A stretch of DNA of 64,000 nucleotides from Adiantum capillus-veneris (Eukaryota; Streptophyta; Polypodiopsida; Polypodiales; Pteridaceae), in contig CM043944.1 in assembly GCA_014529385.2 (NCBI GenBank), forward strand, positions 60,771,268-60,835,267, given 5' to 3'. Numbering within the stretch: position 1 is the stretch's first letter; the number at the start of each line of letters is the position of its first letter. Both the position numbers and the translations under genes were made by a program. Below the pieces are notes generated by a model. The model was not told the origin of the DNA. It saw only the letters and a list, made by a program, of their open reading frames with translations, and did not search any database. Below, piece by piece: positions 10,974 through 21,999 of the stretch.

Positions 10974-11812
10974 TCTTTTCATGAAACCCTTCAGTTTACA
11001 AGACTAAAACCCCTAAACTATTGTGAATGGATGAATGGATAGCAGGATTTGCTAATTAGACGACAGAAGAAGAAGAACTCCAAGCACAACTAGACGAACT
11101 CCGCATCTCCATCAAAGCTTGAGTGCCAGGCGTAACGGTAATCGATTTGCAGTGGGAGAGTCAACCAACACGCCAAACCCAGTGGATATACATAGGCCAA
11201 GTGCCAAGAAGAAGAAGGAGAAGGTCGGAACCATGTCCGCAACCTACAACCAACCCACAACAACAAAATGGAAGGAGCTCTACAAAATAGAGAATCAACA
11301 CTATTCTACTTTGAGAATCGGGTAACTCAAGTCACCAAGGTAATTACCACAGTCAGTTTTCAAGTCGCACCTGATGCTGCAGCACAGATAACGGAAGCAT
11401 TGGCTCACACTCTCACTAGAGAAACTAGGGATCTACTGAGTTTGTTTCAGAAAAGAACACCACCCTCTCCCACAAGCTTGGACAGTGACTAAGCACCTCT
11501 AAGCTTCACATGAATCAGTACAACCTACCTCAAGACAGATCACACATACCAACACGTGTACGCTCAATCAAGGTAATACTAGATTTAAAGGCTCACTACC
11601 AGCACGTCATTGACACCATGCCGGGTGGGGAGCGGTTTTTGGAGGTTCTGGCATCATATCAACCATTTGTCTTACCTTTGGTACAAGGCAATGTACCGTT
11701 TGAAGTTTTAATCTATGTCCTAGTATAAGAGGGTATACACGCCTCCTTGTAAAGAAGAAAAAAAACTTTTGCAAGTTAAGCAGTGTGTCTTTCTAGCTCT
11801 CTCTCAGTAATC
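10974..11812 (+). other. Untranslated leader of element 2A
   Basis: About 840 bp between PBS and gag hold no convincing gene, only short open frames. Copy B lacks about 360 bp of this leader (A 11,287-11,655), leaving the joint near 61,300. Confidence 0.6.
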
Positions 11813-13140
11813 ATGGCAAGTGTAGCATTTCCAACATTTAAAGGAAAGAAGGGGGAGGATTTGGTAACAGACTTCCTAGATGACTTTGAAGTAGCATGTG
11901 TAGTGAGCAACAAAGATACGGATGAATCCCGGGTTAGAATCTTTAAGCATCTCATGAAGCTAGAAGCTAGATCATGGTACAATGCACTTCCACAAGCAAC
12001 CAAGGATGACTGGGAACCCTTAAAAACCGCTTTTAAGAGGCGCTTTGGGGGAGGTACCACTTCAGAAAAGTTGTGGGACAAGTTGAGAGACTTGAAGTAA
12101 GAGGGTCTTTTAGAATATGCCACCTATGAGTCCAAATTTGTGGATTTGTGGGAACGGTGGGTTGAGTCACTGGCTAGGGGGGAAGCTGCACCCGATTTCT
12201 AAAAAAATATCGGTTCACGCATGGCTTATGGCCACTTCTCAAGGAGAAGGTGAAAGGTAGATTCCCGGCTACGTACGAGTTAGCCGTTGAGATTGCTCGC
12301 CTTAAGGACAAGAAGCTGCGAATGAAAGCCAAAGAAACCAAGTCAACAGAAGCAGGAACATCGCGTCGACCAGCAACTACGACAACCACCATACCACCAC
12401 CACCGGCTCTTGGGGTAAGAGATGACCAACAAGATATGTTGGCCCATATTACTAACCAACTGCAGAATTTGTCTGTCCACTTAATACAGCAAGGGAGGAG
12501 TCAAGAAAGAGATCAAGACCCTGGAAGAGCACGACGACAAAACAGGGAGTATCATTGGTACAACTGCGGAGAAGACGGTCATGGTATGTACTACTGTCCC
12601 AAACCACGACAAAACTATAATAGAGGAGGTAGGAGGAACCAATTGTCACCCCCTAGAGAAAGAACACCCCCACCCCGAGCACCACCCCCACCAACACAAA
12701 TTCTACGTCCACCCCAGACACCACTACAAGCATCCATCCCACCTCTTCCACCAGCCCCACCACCCACCTCTTCCACCAGCCCCACCACCTGATCGCCCTG
12801 TAAACATCATAAGGCTAGAAGAGAAAGGAAAAGCCGTAGTAGTGGATCCACCCAGAGCAAAGGAGAGGGACAAGGGTAAGTAGAAGGTAACCTTTTTAGA
12901 ACCACTTGAAGCCATGACTGTGAAAAGAGCTAGGAGGGAGAAATCTACACAATCAGATGATGAGAGAAGCATGAGAGGAGAAACTAGCAAGAGGCTATCC
13001 AGGCCACGGCGGAAATTGGGCATCACCGACTTCCAGCTAGGGGAATGTTCTAAGCCCTATGATCTAACATTGGATGTGGCAGAGCAAGGACCGAAGATTA
13101 CATGGACACAGCTGCTACATCTTGTACCTAAAGTAAGGTG
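11813..13140 (+). pseudogene. Element 2A gag with degenerate zinc knuckle (broken)
   Basis: ATG at 11,813 starts a gag domain: FKGKKGEDLVTDFLDDFE, ARSWYNALP, WEPLKTAFKRRFGG. A TAA at 12,098 replaces the glutamine codon of copy B. After an A7 run near 12,199 the frame shifts; the downstream frame resumes as RFTHGLWPLLKEKVKGRF and ATYELAVEIAR. The nucleocapsid knuckle at about 12,556-12,594 reads WYNCGEDGHGMYYC, so the first cysteine is tryptophan. A one-base insertion in the proline-rich tail near 12,650 and a TAG at about 12,881 add further breaks. The A7 frameshift is shared with copy B, the others are not. Confidence 0.8.
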
Positions 13141-13153
13141 ACAATGGTTTAAA

Positions 13154-13756
13154 ATGGTAAGTACAAGACGCTCCAAAACAAAGGTAGCCGGAGCAATTTC
13201 GGGATGCAACATGGATGACATCCTTCCAATTGTCGACGTAAACATAAAAGGAAAGAGGGTTGGAAACACCTACATTGATGGAGGTGCACAAATCTGTGTA
13301 ATGAGCGAAGCTATGATGCTTCGATTAGGGCTCGAGGTTGACAGGCCTTCTCCATGCAAGGCAAAGATGGCAAACAACGCAAAAGTTAAGTGTGTGGGTG
13401 TGGTAAGTGCCATGAAAATCAAAGCTTTCAACAATGAGGTAGAGGTAGATGTTTTTGTAATGCCTACTAAGGGGGAGGGCTATCCACTAATTTTGGGAAG
13501 GCTATGGTTGATGGCCATGAAGGCAAAACAGGACTGGGGTACTGGCCTTCTACACATGACCGGTAAGAAAGGGGAGACAATCTACTACGACATGAGGATT
13601 GGCAAGCAGAAGCAAATGAATCTAGAAACATCGGCAGATGAAACCACTAGCGAATCTTCCAGTTCTGAGGAGGAGACCACATCCACCAACGAAAGTGACA
13701 GTTCCATTGATGTGATGGGTATCATTATGAAGGATCCACAGAGGAAGCACAGCTAG
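13154..13756 (+). pseudogene. Element 2A protease domain
   Basis: This continuous frame of about 200 residues contains a retropepsin-like fold: VDVNIKGKRVGNTYIDGG, AQICVMSEAMMLRLGL, and LILGRLWLM. The active-site triplet (13,277-13,285) is DGG instead of DTG/DSG. A serine/glutamate-rich tail (TSESSSSEEETTST) precedes the RT region. In copy B this region has several small indels, so block A is the better copy here. Confidence 0.7.
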
Positions 13757-13823
13757 TGATCCATCACCAAAAGGGCAACCCAATGAAGAGGAGAGCAAAT
13801 CACCTAGCCTAGGAGGAAGTAGG

Positions 13824-15544
13824 TTGAAGGGTATGTTGTCTACGGAATTGACACTTGAGGAGAAAGATAGTTTTTTGCAAATGTTGATGGGATTTCCTAA
13901 CCTGTTCATTGACAACTATGAAAGAATCACAGGCATTACAGTGGTGGAACATCATATTAAGTTGAAGGAAGGGGTAAAACCAATTGTGCAAAAGCTAATA
14001 CGACTGGGGGTCATACAAGAAAAGGCACTCTTGGCCGAGGTAAGGAAACTGCTGGAGGCGGGATTCATCTATCCTGTAGAAAACTCAGAATGGGTGTCAC
14101 CCGTAGTGGTGACACTTAAAAAGAATGGTAAGTGGAGAGTCTGTGTTGACTACAAACCACTAAATGCAGCTACAAAGAGAGACCACTTTCCTCTCCCTTT
14201 CTTGGATGAAATTCTGAATGAAGTAGCGGGTTTTGAATGCTATACCGTCTGTGATGGTTATTCTGGATACTTTCAAATACGCATAGCCTTGGAAGATCAG
14301 CTAAAACCACTTTTATCATGCCATGGGGTTGTTTTGCATACAGGGTTATGCCATTTGGTCTCACAAATGCACTTGCCACATTCCAGAGATATGTCACATA
14401 TGTTTTTCATCTGTTCTTCGGAACATCCATAAGAGTGTTCATTGATGATTTTTGTATATATAGCTCCCGTATTTCAGATTTAGAAAAGGTAACTGAAGGT
14501 TTGGCCAGGTTGCAGAGCCTAGGTGGGCAATTAAATGTGGATAAATGCCACATTGGGGAGAGTAAAGTCATTCTACTAGGCCATGAAATTTCAGCAAAAG
14601 GTATCAACGCGACCCCAAGTCCGCACTCATAGCCCTACCTTCACCAAGGGACCGCACGTCAACTGGTCTCTTTTCTACAGAAGGTGAGGGTACTTAAGTA
14701 GATTCATACATCTACTATCACAACTTGTTCTACCACTGCAACAACTCACTCAAAGATCAACTTTCACTTGGGACGAGGAAAGCGAACATCACTACAACAA
14801 GGTAAAGGAGGTCTTAGCCACTCTGCCAACTATCTCACCACCTAAGTGGGATGAAAAAATTCTATGTCACCTCAAGTGTTGGTGATGACTCATTGGGGGC
14901 TGTGCTACTCCAAAAGGATAGGACGACATCTTTCATGAGGCCAATCTACTTCTCTAGTCGAATGATGACAGCAGGAGAGAAAGGTTTCACCCATGTGGAA
15001 CACTTAGTCCTAGCTCTTAGATTTGCAACTACAAAGTTTAGGTCATATTTGTTGCCTAATCAATTTGTGATTCTAACCACGGATGAAATATTTCCCTATG
15101 TTGTACAACACATGGATGTGTCTGCTAGAATTACTAAATGGCTAGTTCGTCTGCAAGAGTTTGACTACACTACAGGTAGAAAGCACGACAAGGGCAAGTT
15201 TGGGGGGACTCATGACCTACCAAGTCTTTGAAAGGAAGGAGAAGCAATCTAAGGAAGGAGAAGTCCGATTACCTCCAGTACCACCGATGGTAGAAGGAGC
15301 ATACTCTCTCTACTTTGATGGAGCCTACAAGCGAGCGTCCGACAAAGCAGCTGCAGGCATAGTGGTCTTTGATGACAAAGGGACAAAGGTATTTTCGTTG
15401 GGCCAATTGTTAGATTCACATTCTAACAATGAAGCTGAGTATGCAGCACTAACCAAGGGTCTACAATGGTGCGTCTCGCAAGGTATACAACACCTTAATG
15501 TATTTGGGGATGCTCTACTTCTATCAAGTTTGGAGCATTTATAA
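13824..15544 (+). pseudogene. Element 2A RT, RNase H and archaeal-type RNase H (truncated)
   Basis: RT motifs in order are KNGKWRVCVDYKPLNAAT, CDGYSGYFQI, VMPFGLTNALATF and the catalytic FIDDFCIYSS near 14,440. A one-base loss in an A-run near 14,302 shifts the frame within RT (copy B has the extra A). The first RNase H (14,851-15,231) shows ILTTDEIFPYVV and a Tat/gypsy-like C-terminus. A second RNase H fold of the archaeal/plant type follows with LYFDGAYKR, AAAGIVVFDDKG and NNEAEYAAL. RT, gRH, aRH in this order is the known signature of the Tat lineage. Similarity stops at 15,544 inside aRH; integrase and 3' LTR are missing. Confidence 0.85.
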
Positions 15545-15749
15545 TTTTTAAGTATCTTTATTTCTGCAAACATATGTATATGGATATGAGTTAATGGTTA
15601 TATTTTCTTGAGTGGTGCTACTTTGGTCTTCATATCTAAGCTTGTCACTTTCTTTCAAAAGTTAAACAATTAATGCAAACATATTATATGATGTTGATAT
15701 TGTCTTGTGGGTGGCTAGGGTCTATATCTAATTGCACTTTCCACCAAAA
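15545..15749. other. Unassigned spacer
   Basis: AT-rich sequence after the truncation of element 2A. I see no coding or repeat structure. Confidence 0.5.
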
Positions 15750-16013
15750 AAAATCTCTCGGCGTTCTATGACCCAATGCCTTGCCACCAAAAAAAGGTCT
15801 CGGGCGTCGCTATAAACATCGCTATATGGTGGCTTAAACGTCGCTATGATCGTCGCTATATAGCGATGAATATAGCAACGTATATAGTGACCGTTATAGC
15901 GACGTTCCCGTATCGACGCTCTCAGCGACGCTCTTAGCGACGCCGGGGAGTATAAAAACCGAATGTATTGCGGTCGCTAACAGCGTCACAAGTGCACACA
16001 ACCTCTTGTAGTG
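15750..16013 (+). mobile_element. CACTA-like element terminus with subterminal repeats
   Basis: The stretch is dense in the 8-mer CGTCGCTA / TAGCGACG and close variants in both orientations (about ten between 15,795 and 15,990). It ends in CCTCTTGTAGTG at 16,002-16,013, which resembles the inverted CACTACAAGA end of En/Spm (CACTA) transposons. Subterminal arrays of short inverted motifs are typical of that superfamily. No matching 5' terminus was found, so this is a solo end or a very diverged miniature element. Confidence 0.5.
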
Positions 16014-18129
16014 CAATGTGGATCATGGTTGAGTAGGAGGATACTTACAAAACGTTGTTCACTATCCCACAACACCTTAACTCATATAAGCAGCTGCATA
16101 GCTTAATGATAAATCATCTCAATAGAAATTACATTAAGTGTAAGGGAACTCCACAATCTTAGGATGGTTAATTTCACATGCCATGTAAAGAAGAAAAAGA
16201 TCTTTTTGCTTTTAATAGTCTAATGATATTATCCATGTTGCAAACTGCTTGAGTCTGTGTCCTTTAATATATGTACAAAGAGAACACTTTCAAGGAAGAT
16301 TAGAAAAAAGTTTGAATTGTTAACTACATGTCCTAATGAAATAAATATTAACCAACTTCAAATATAGTATTGAAAAAATTATAAATTGAGGGAGGGATTG
16401 GGAATATATGTTGCACACTAAAAAGGATCGTAAACATCATGCCATGATAAATCACAATCAATAAGAAAGGAACAAGAATGTAAAAGGATCAATAAGATCC
16501 TGTCACAATTGCTACGTAGATACCTGAGAGATTTTTTTACTATTATTATTTTTAAATTTATTTTTGGTTCAATTATTGTTTATTTTTATCCTTAGTTTCC
16601 AAGTTAAGCTAGTCCAAGTGTAGAATAGTAGTCTCATTTTTAAAATCTTGTGCATCAGGAATCCTACCTACCCAAAATGTATGGAAGACATGTGGTGCTT
16701 ACTGTGAGAATTCCTTTTAGCAAAGAGAAATAATTTGTAGCAGCACCCTTATTAACTATGGTTACCACGTAAAATACCAGAAGGTAGAATCGTATGAAGT
16801 GCCTTAAAGCCAGATTTTGCGCTAGAAAAGGCTCATACTAGGATTAGATGTTGGGCTTCTAGCGCCCAGGTCACAGGAAGGCTAAGGTTAAAGGTCCAAG
16901 ATCAAAGGGAAAATTGATTATTTACCATATATACCATATGTGCCCTAGAAAATTAACTAACATCTAATAGAAATTTTATTTTTAAGTTTTCATGGTTAGA
17001 CCATCATCTACTATCATGAGCTAATGATAATAGGAGAATGGGACATTAACTATAGACCAAAATTCCCATGAGTGACAAATTAATATTTATTCATGTGTTT
17101 TTTATTAACAGTATCATTGAGATGTACACAATTGAAAATTGTTGACACTTTGTGTGGAGTACGAAATATTATTTGACTAATGAGTAGTCTGTGATTTGGT
17201 AGCCCAACTAATATATTTTTTGTAGTATCCACATATTCAAAAAAGTACCATTCAGATTGGTGCTTTGTTTTGAATTCGCAGCATGCGTGGCAAGAGACAG
17301 AACATGGATTGTGAGTGTATGAGGGAGGAGCGACCTGGCCATTGTAAAGAAGTGTGTGTAAGAGAACCTCCATGCACAAAAAATCTTGACCATCTTCTTA
17401 TGGGACCAAATGCATACAATTCTTATGGATCGAATACAATGTCTCGGTACAAAAATAGAATGAAGTAAATTGTGAGACTAAACCTAAAAGCCTAAAATCA
17501 GCATCGTCGTCGTCGTCAATGCTGGAGTATGCTAGGTCGTGGCCGTTGTCGGAGAAAGTATTCCAAAAGTTGTTGAAGAGCGTCGCCGATATCTGCTTCT
17601 GTAAGTAGCCGTACAGGGAGGGGGAAGGTAGAGAGAATAGGAACAATACCACAGTTGAACTGAAACAGCAGATGGAACTTGGTAGAACAACCGAGTCAAG
17701 ACATAAAGGGCGGAGTCTCCTTCTGAGAAGCACTGGCTATTGCAAAAGGATAATATATATATTGTACATTTTATTATTCAAGTTCTCTTTTATGAGCTTT
17801 GGACATTTATGTCCGGCCGGCTAGTTTGTACTCAATTGGACCATTCAAGAAATCTATAGATCAAACACGTGCAAGAGGGAAATGGTCACTCTTGCATGGG
17901 GGGAGATTGCACCCAGAGTGTGTGTATTCTTCTCTCCTCTCCTCTCTTCTCTCTCGTCATGCTGGCATAGCACTCCACTCTAGGAGGTGCACCTGCACAT
18001 GTTCTTTCGCTCTTTCCCGCTCTCTATCTCTCTTTGTTCGTGTTTATCATCGATTATGTGCTCGTGGATGCGTGAAGTATGCAGCTCTATCGTTTTATTG
18101 TCTGTAGTGTGTTATTTTACGTATTTTAC
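16014..18129. other. Unassigned AT-rich region
   Basis: About 2.1 kb without convincing coding sequence. The open frames here (for example 17,080-17,379 and 17,799-18,107) lack recognisable motifs and are probably chance. A CT/TC-rich stretch lies at 17,930-18,040. Confidence 0.5.
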
Positions 18130-18690
18130 AGGCCTTCCGCGCCCCCGTCTGTAGCATGAGCAAGTGTGTATCTAATCCCTCTTTTTCTACAAAAATTCTT
18201 GAACTCGGTTAATGTGTGCTCTTCTTTGTTATCAATGCACAAAGCCTTCAACTTCTTGCCAGACTGGTTCTCTACCATTTCAAGGAATTTCTCAAAGGTA
18301 GAAAAACTTCACCTTTCTTCTTCAAGAGGTAGACGTGGCCACACCTTCCGAGTAGACTAATATATGAATGTTAGGAAATATAAATCCCCCTTAGTGATGT
18401 GTGCGGAATAGGCCCACATATATCACTATGTACTAAGTCTAGAGGATTCCCTAACTGTCTATTCAATGGTGAAGTGGTAACCCTAGTTTTCTTTCCATAA
18501 ATACAATGCTCACACAAACTAAAATCAGAATAGTTTAAGACATGCAAGTAGCCCAAACATTGAAGTTGTTTCATGTATTTTTGACTCATGTGACCAAGCC
18601 AGCTATGCCATAACTCAATAGAAGGTAACTTGACAACACAAATGGAAAGAAGAACAGGATCGGCATTCATTTTTGAGAACCTACACAAGT
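18130..18690 (-). pseudogene. Ty1/copia integrase relic
   Basis: Minus-strand translation gives the gag-pre-integrase signature of copia elements: ELWHSWLGHMSQKYMKQL, then CEHCIYGKKTR and LDLVHSDICGPI (18,400-18,640). Further along, in shifted frames, traces of the integrase core are visible (MVENQSGKKLKAL and a decayed DN/E region near 18,180-18,300). No RT is present. Several stops and shifts make it an old fragment. Confidence 0.75.
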
Positions 18691-18906
18691 AAGTTCAAAA
18701 CTTCTTCAAATCTTCACCATCACAAGGATTCCCTCACTTCATTCAACCATATATCTTACTTCAACCATCCACCTCATTCTACCCATTGTAAATATATCAT
18801 TAACTTTTCAGTGATTACTAACACTAACCACTAACCTACTAACACAAAATATCCATTGACCTAACCATAAAAGGCACCTCACCTCAAGACACGTACATAG
18901 TAAAAA

Positions 18907-18907
<1 letters not shown>

Positions 18908-18980
<73 letters not shown>
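18908..18980. repeat. (CT)n microsatellite
   Basis: Nearly pure CT dinucleotide tract of about 70 bp with one short interruption. Confidence 0.95.
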
Positions 18981-20007
18981 CTTCATTAACTCTATAATTT
19001 CACCCTATTTGCCATCAATAATGCCTTTTCCTTGAGCCCACATCCATGACTCAAGCAGACAAAGAAGGCCCGCAATGTTTTGATATTCATAAAAATCATA
19101 ATCCTCATTTGTTAGCTTGTAAATTAGGATTTCCAATAATCTTAATGAGGGTCTCCAACCTATAAATAGCCCCCCTCTCCTTCTTTTAAATGATCCCCAA
19201 GCATCCCAACACTCTATACAACGAGGAGAGATTTAGGTGTAGTCATCACCTTGTGAGCTTCACACTTGGTCAAGGAGAAGCTTTGATGTTACACATTGCA
19301 TAGTGAGAGAGTGTGAGTGTCCTATCTCAAACCACTATTGTACATGCTCTTTCACTATCAACAATTGAGGTTTTGGTGCTTCAAAGGCATGCTTGGCTTC
19401 AAGATCTTTGTCCTTCCACTTGCGTAAAGTTCTTTGGCAAATGAAAGGTGACTTGTGTCTTTTAAGTTCTATCATTTGAGCTTGTTTAAAAAAGTGCTTA
19501 GTGTGTTTTTGTTGCCAAATTTGTGTCGATTTTAAGAGGGTATTGTGGTGAGAGGTCTCCCACACCCCTAAGACAATGGGAGCGTGTGTTGGAAATGTTT
19601 AGCATTTACTATGCATTGTGTTAGGTTTTGTACAAGCTTTATGGTCGCATTGTAACAAACCATCTCCATTTGCAAGTCACAAACAAGGTATTATGAAAGT
19701 TTCCATTTCTCTCTCTCTTCCCTTTGCTTAGCTCTCTCTTGCTCCATTTGGTGTTGGTCTTGGTGTGAGATTGCTTGTATGTGTTTTTGTTGCTCCTCTT
19801 CTTGGTTGTGACAAAATCTCTCTTCCGTCCTAGTTCGCATCCCATAACTAGGTGATCCCCCTTCATTTGTTTAGTTGTGGGTTTGTTGTTTTTGTTTCTT
19901 GCTTGTGGTTGCCCCAACCCCAATTGAGTAGCACGGGAGCCTTGAGGGGTGTTTAGAGGTCGCCTCTCTTGTTACCCGCCCCGGATCGCTCACTAGTAAA
20001 ACAAAAA
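18981..20007 (+). other. Unassigned region, possibly a diverged LTR
   Basis: The end of this stretch (19,840-19,990) has the same order of short motifs as the end of the element 2 LTR: CTAGGTGATCCCCC versus CTAGGTGGTGCCCCC, then GTGTTTAGAGGTCG versus GTGTTTTAGAGGCCG. It could be a solo LTR of a related element. No gene is visible. Confidence 0.35.
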
Positions 20008-20607
20008 TGTTTTCTTTTTTAAGTTTTGTAAGCTCCTATAAGAGGGGATGCACACGTTTTTGTAGGGTCTTTTTGACAATTTGGTCTTTTCCACTTTTGC
20101 TCCACAAAGAGGCGAGAGCCATTGTGTGCTGGCGAGGTGCGGCTATGGAGCTGTGATGTCTATGCAGAGCCTAAGGGGTTGCCAGGTTATGTGTTGAGAT
20201 CCTCGAGGAGTGTGTCTTCTTAGAGCTATGTTGTAAATGGTGTTTTTTGTCATTCAAAGCCATCATTGTTGTGCAATTGTGTTGATTTCCCCTTTTTGTC
20301 TCTGCTTGTGTGCGTGTGTTGACGTGTGTGCCCCCTCCTCCCCCCCCAGAGTCTATTGCAAAGAGAGAGATAGAGAGAGGCTGTGTGTGTGGTGAAGGTA
20401 GTAAATCAGGTTGGACAGAATGATTGGTCAAGTTTGTGGTGTCGTAACATGCACGTGTGCATGTGCATTTGGTCATGTGCAAATGATGGTTTTCTTCTGA
20501 GTTGTGTGAGTTTTGAAGGTGAACGCTAGTGGATTGGGGTGATGTACTGTATATCCTGGGCTATAGAGAGGCATGTTGGTTGTGTTCTGGTTGTGTTTCT
20601 CTTTCCA
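20008..20607 (+). repeat. Element 3 left LTR
   Basis: It is taken from TGTTTTC to TTTCCA immediately before the PBS-like sequence. Similarity to the right copy may extend slightly upstream of 20,008. Confidence 0.65.
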
Positions 20608-20829
20608 TCTTTTGGTGTCCCCCACTAAGGAGCCCACTTATGCTCTGATTGAAGTTGAAGCATAGATTTAGCCGATGTTGAAAGTGCGAGATTTGAAGAG
20701 CAGGTGTTGCTAAGCATGGCGTGGATAGGATTCTCGGTTTTCACTAGGGTTGAATATGCGGAGGTATGCCTATAGGATTACGGATTGTTTTAGCTAGAGA
20801 GTAGTGTGTCGAGGGAAGACTGTGTGGTG

Positions 20830-21510
20830 CGAGTATTCCCACCCCTGGTTCGTGGAAAATCAAAGCGGTGGTTAGATGAATTGCGTGATGAAGAAAAGGC
20901 GAATCATAAAGCCCTAGAAGCAGCTTTTTGAAGCAAGTTTGTTGCAGATGCACAGTTGGACGAAGTGAAGAGAAAGGTTGATTGATTGAATCAAAGTTTT
21001 GATGGAGATTTTCAGGCGTTCAAATGGGAGTTTGAAGCCCTTTGGGGAAGTTGGTCAAGATAAATGCTATTGAAGAGAAAGGGCAGACAAAGAAGATATT
21101 GAAGACACGACATGCGAGACAGAGTTTTTCAGATGCAATGATGTCAAAGCGGATTGAAGCGATGAGAGTTGAGTAGAAAGGGTGCAAAGGGAAGTACCTG
21201 TGCAAGATGAATGGAGGGTCTTGTGGCTGCAAAGAGATGGCGTTGTTCCCATGCCAAGAATGCCAGTTAGAGCATCTCCAATTATGCAAGAAGTGAAGAT
21301 GGTTCTAGATCAAGCAAGAGATGTGTTGCCAAATTGAGGTATGGATGTTCAGGCTCCTTTAATGAATGCTAGAGAGAAGAGAGTATGGCTTGCAGATGAT
21401 TGAAGTCAAAGCTATGAAGCTGGAAGAGATTCATGAGCTTGAGACAGAGGATGAGGTTGAGCGGAGTGATAGTAGCTTTATGGATGCAAATACGAGCTAG
21501 GAAACAGAGT
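20830..21510 (+). pseudogene. Element 3 gag-like relic
   Basis: Translation shows VFPPLVRGKSKRWLDEL and DEEKANHKALEAAF followed by a stop, then KFVADAQLDEVKRKVD and SFDGDFQAFKWEFEALWGSW in the same general region. The W...L/aF..kF spacing is what a retrotransposon gag domain shows. Several stops interrupt it. Confidence 0.5.
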
Positions 21511-21542
21511 TTTCCTGATCAAGGTATGAAGATTTTGCTCTT

Positions 21543-21998
21543 TTGAATGTGCATGGAGATGCGGTGCATATGTGTGAAGAGCATAGAGCAGTACAAGAGG
21601 AGATTCTTGATGATGACCAAGCTGAGGAATCCAATCCTAGGGATGAAGACCAAGATGATGGGGTGCGGGGAGATTTTCTCTCTACTTTGCTAGAGTATGA
21701 TGCAAGAGTAGAAGAGGTTATTGAAGGGGAGGCAATTAAAGCTAGTAGGAAAATGGAGCGGATTAACTTTGAAGGGTTGATGGCTGAATCAGAAGGGCTT
21801 GATGGTGCTGAGATCAAGCGCATTGTTGATGAAGAGGAGAGCGTGGAGCCAAAGATGGTGGAGATTCTAGTGCAGCAGACATGTCATTTGGTGGACAAAG
21901 AAGAGGCCCACGTGGTGTCTTTGCTTCTCTTGAAGGTATGTGAGTTATGTTTGATGGGTGTTCTGGTAGATATATCTCTGCAATGGGTAATTCACTAA
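21543..21998 (+). CDS. Acidic open frame inside element 3, function unknown
   Basis: A 151-codon frame, strongly acidic in its first 120 residues (DDDQAEESNPRDEDQDDG, EEVIEGEAIKAS, IKRIVDEEESVE), with a hydrophobic C-terminal tail. I recognise no domain. It probably continues the decayed gag-like coding region upstream (which contains KLEEIHELETEDEVERSD) rather than being an independent gene. Confidence 0.3.
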   Translation: MNVHGDAVHMCEEHRAVQEEILDDDQAEESNPRDEDQDDGVRGDFLSTLLEYDARVEEVIEGEAIKASRKMERINFEGLMAESEGLDGAEIKRIVDEEESVEPKMVEILVQQTCHLVDKEEAHVVSLLLLKVCELCLMGVLVDISLQWVIH

Positions 21999-21999
21999 A

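Noticed and set aside
11119-11728. Several short plus-strand ORFs in the leader of element 2A
   Set aside because: They are not conserved: copy B has a 360-bp deletion through them, and no domain is recognisable.
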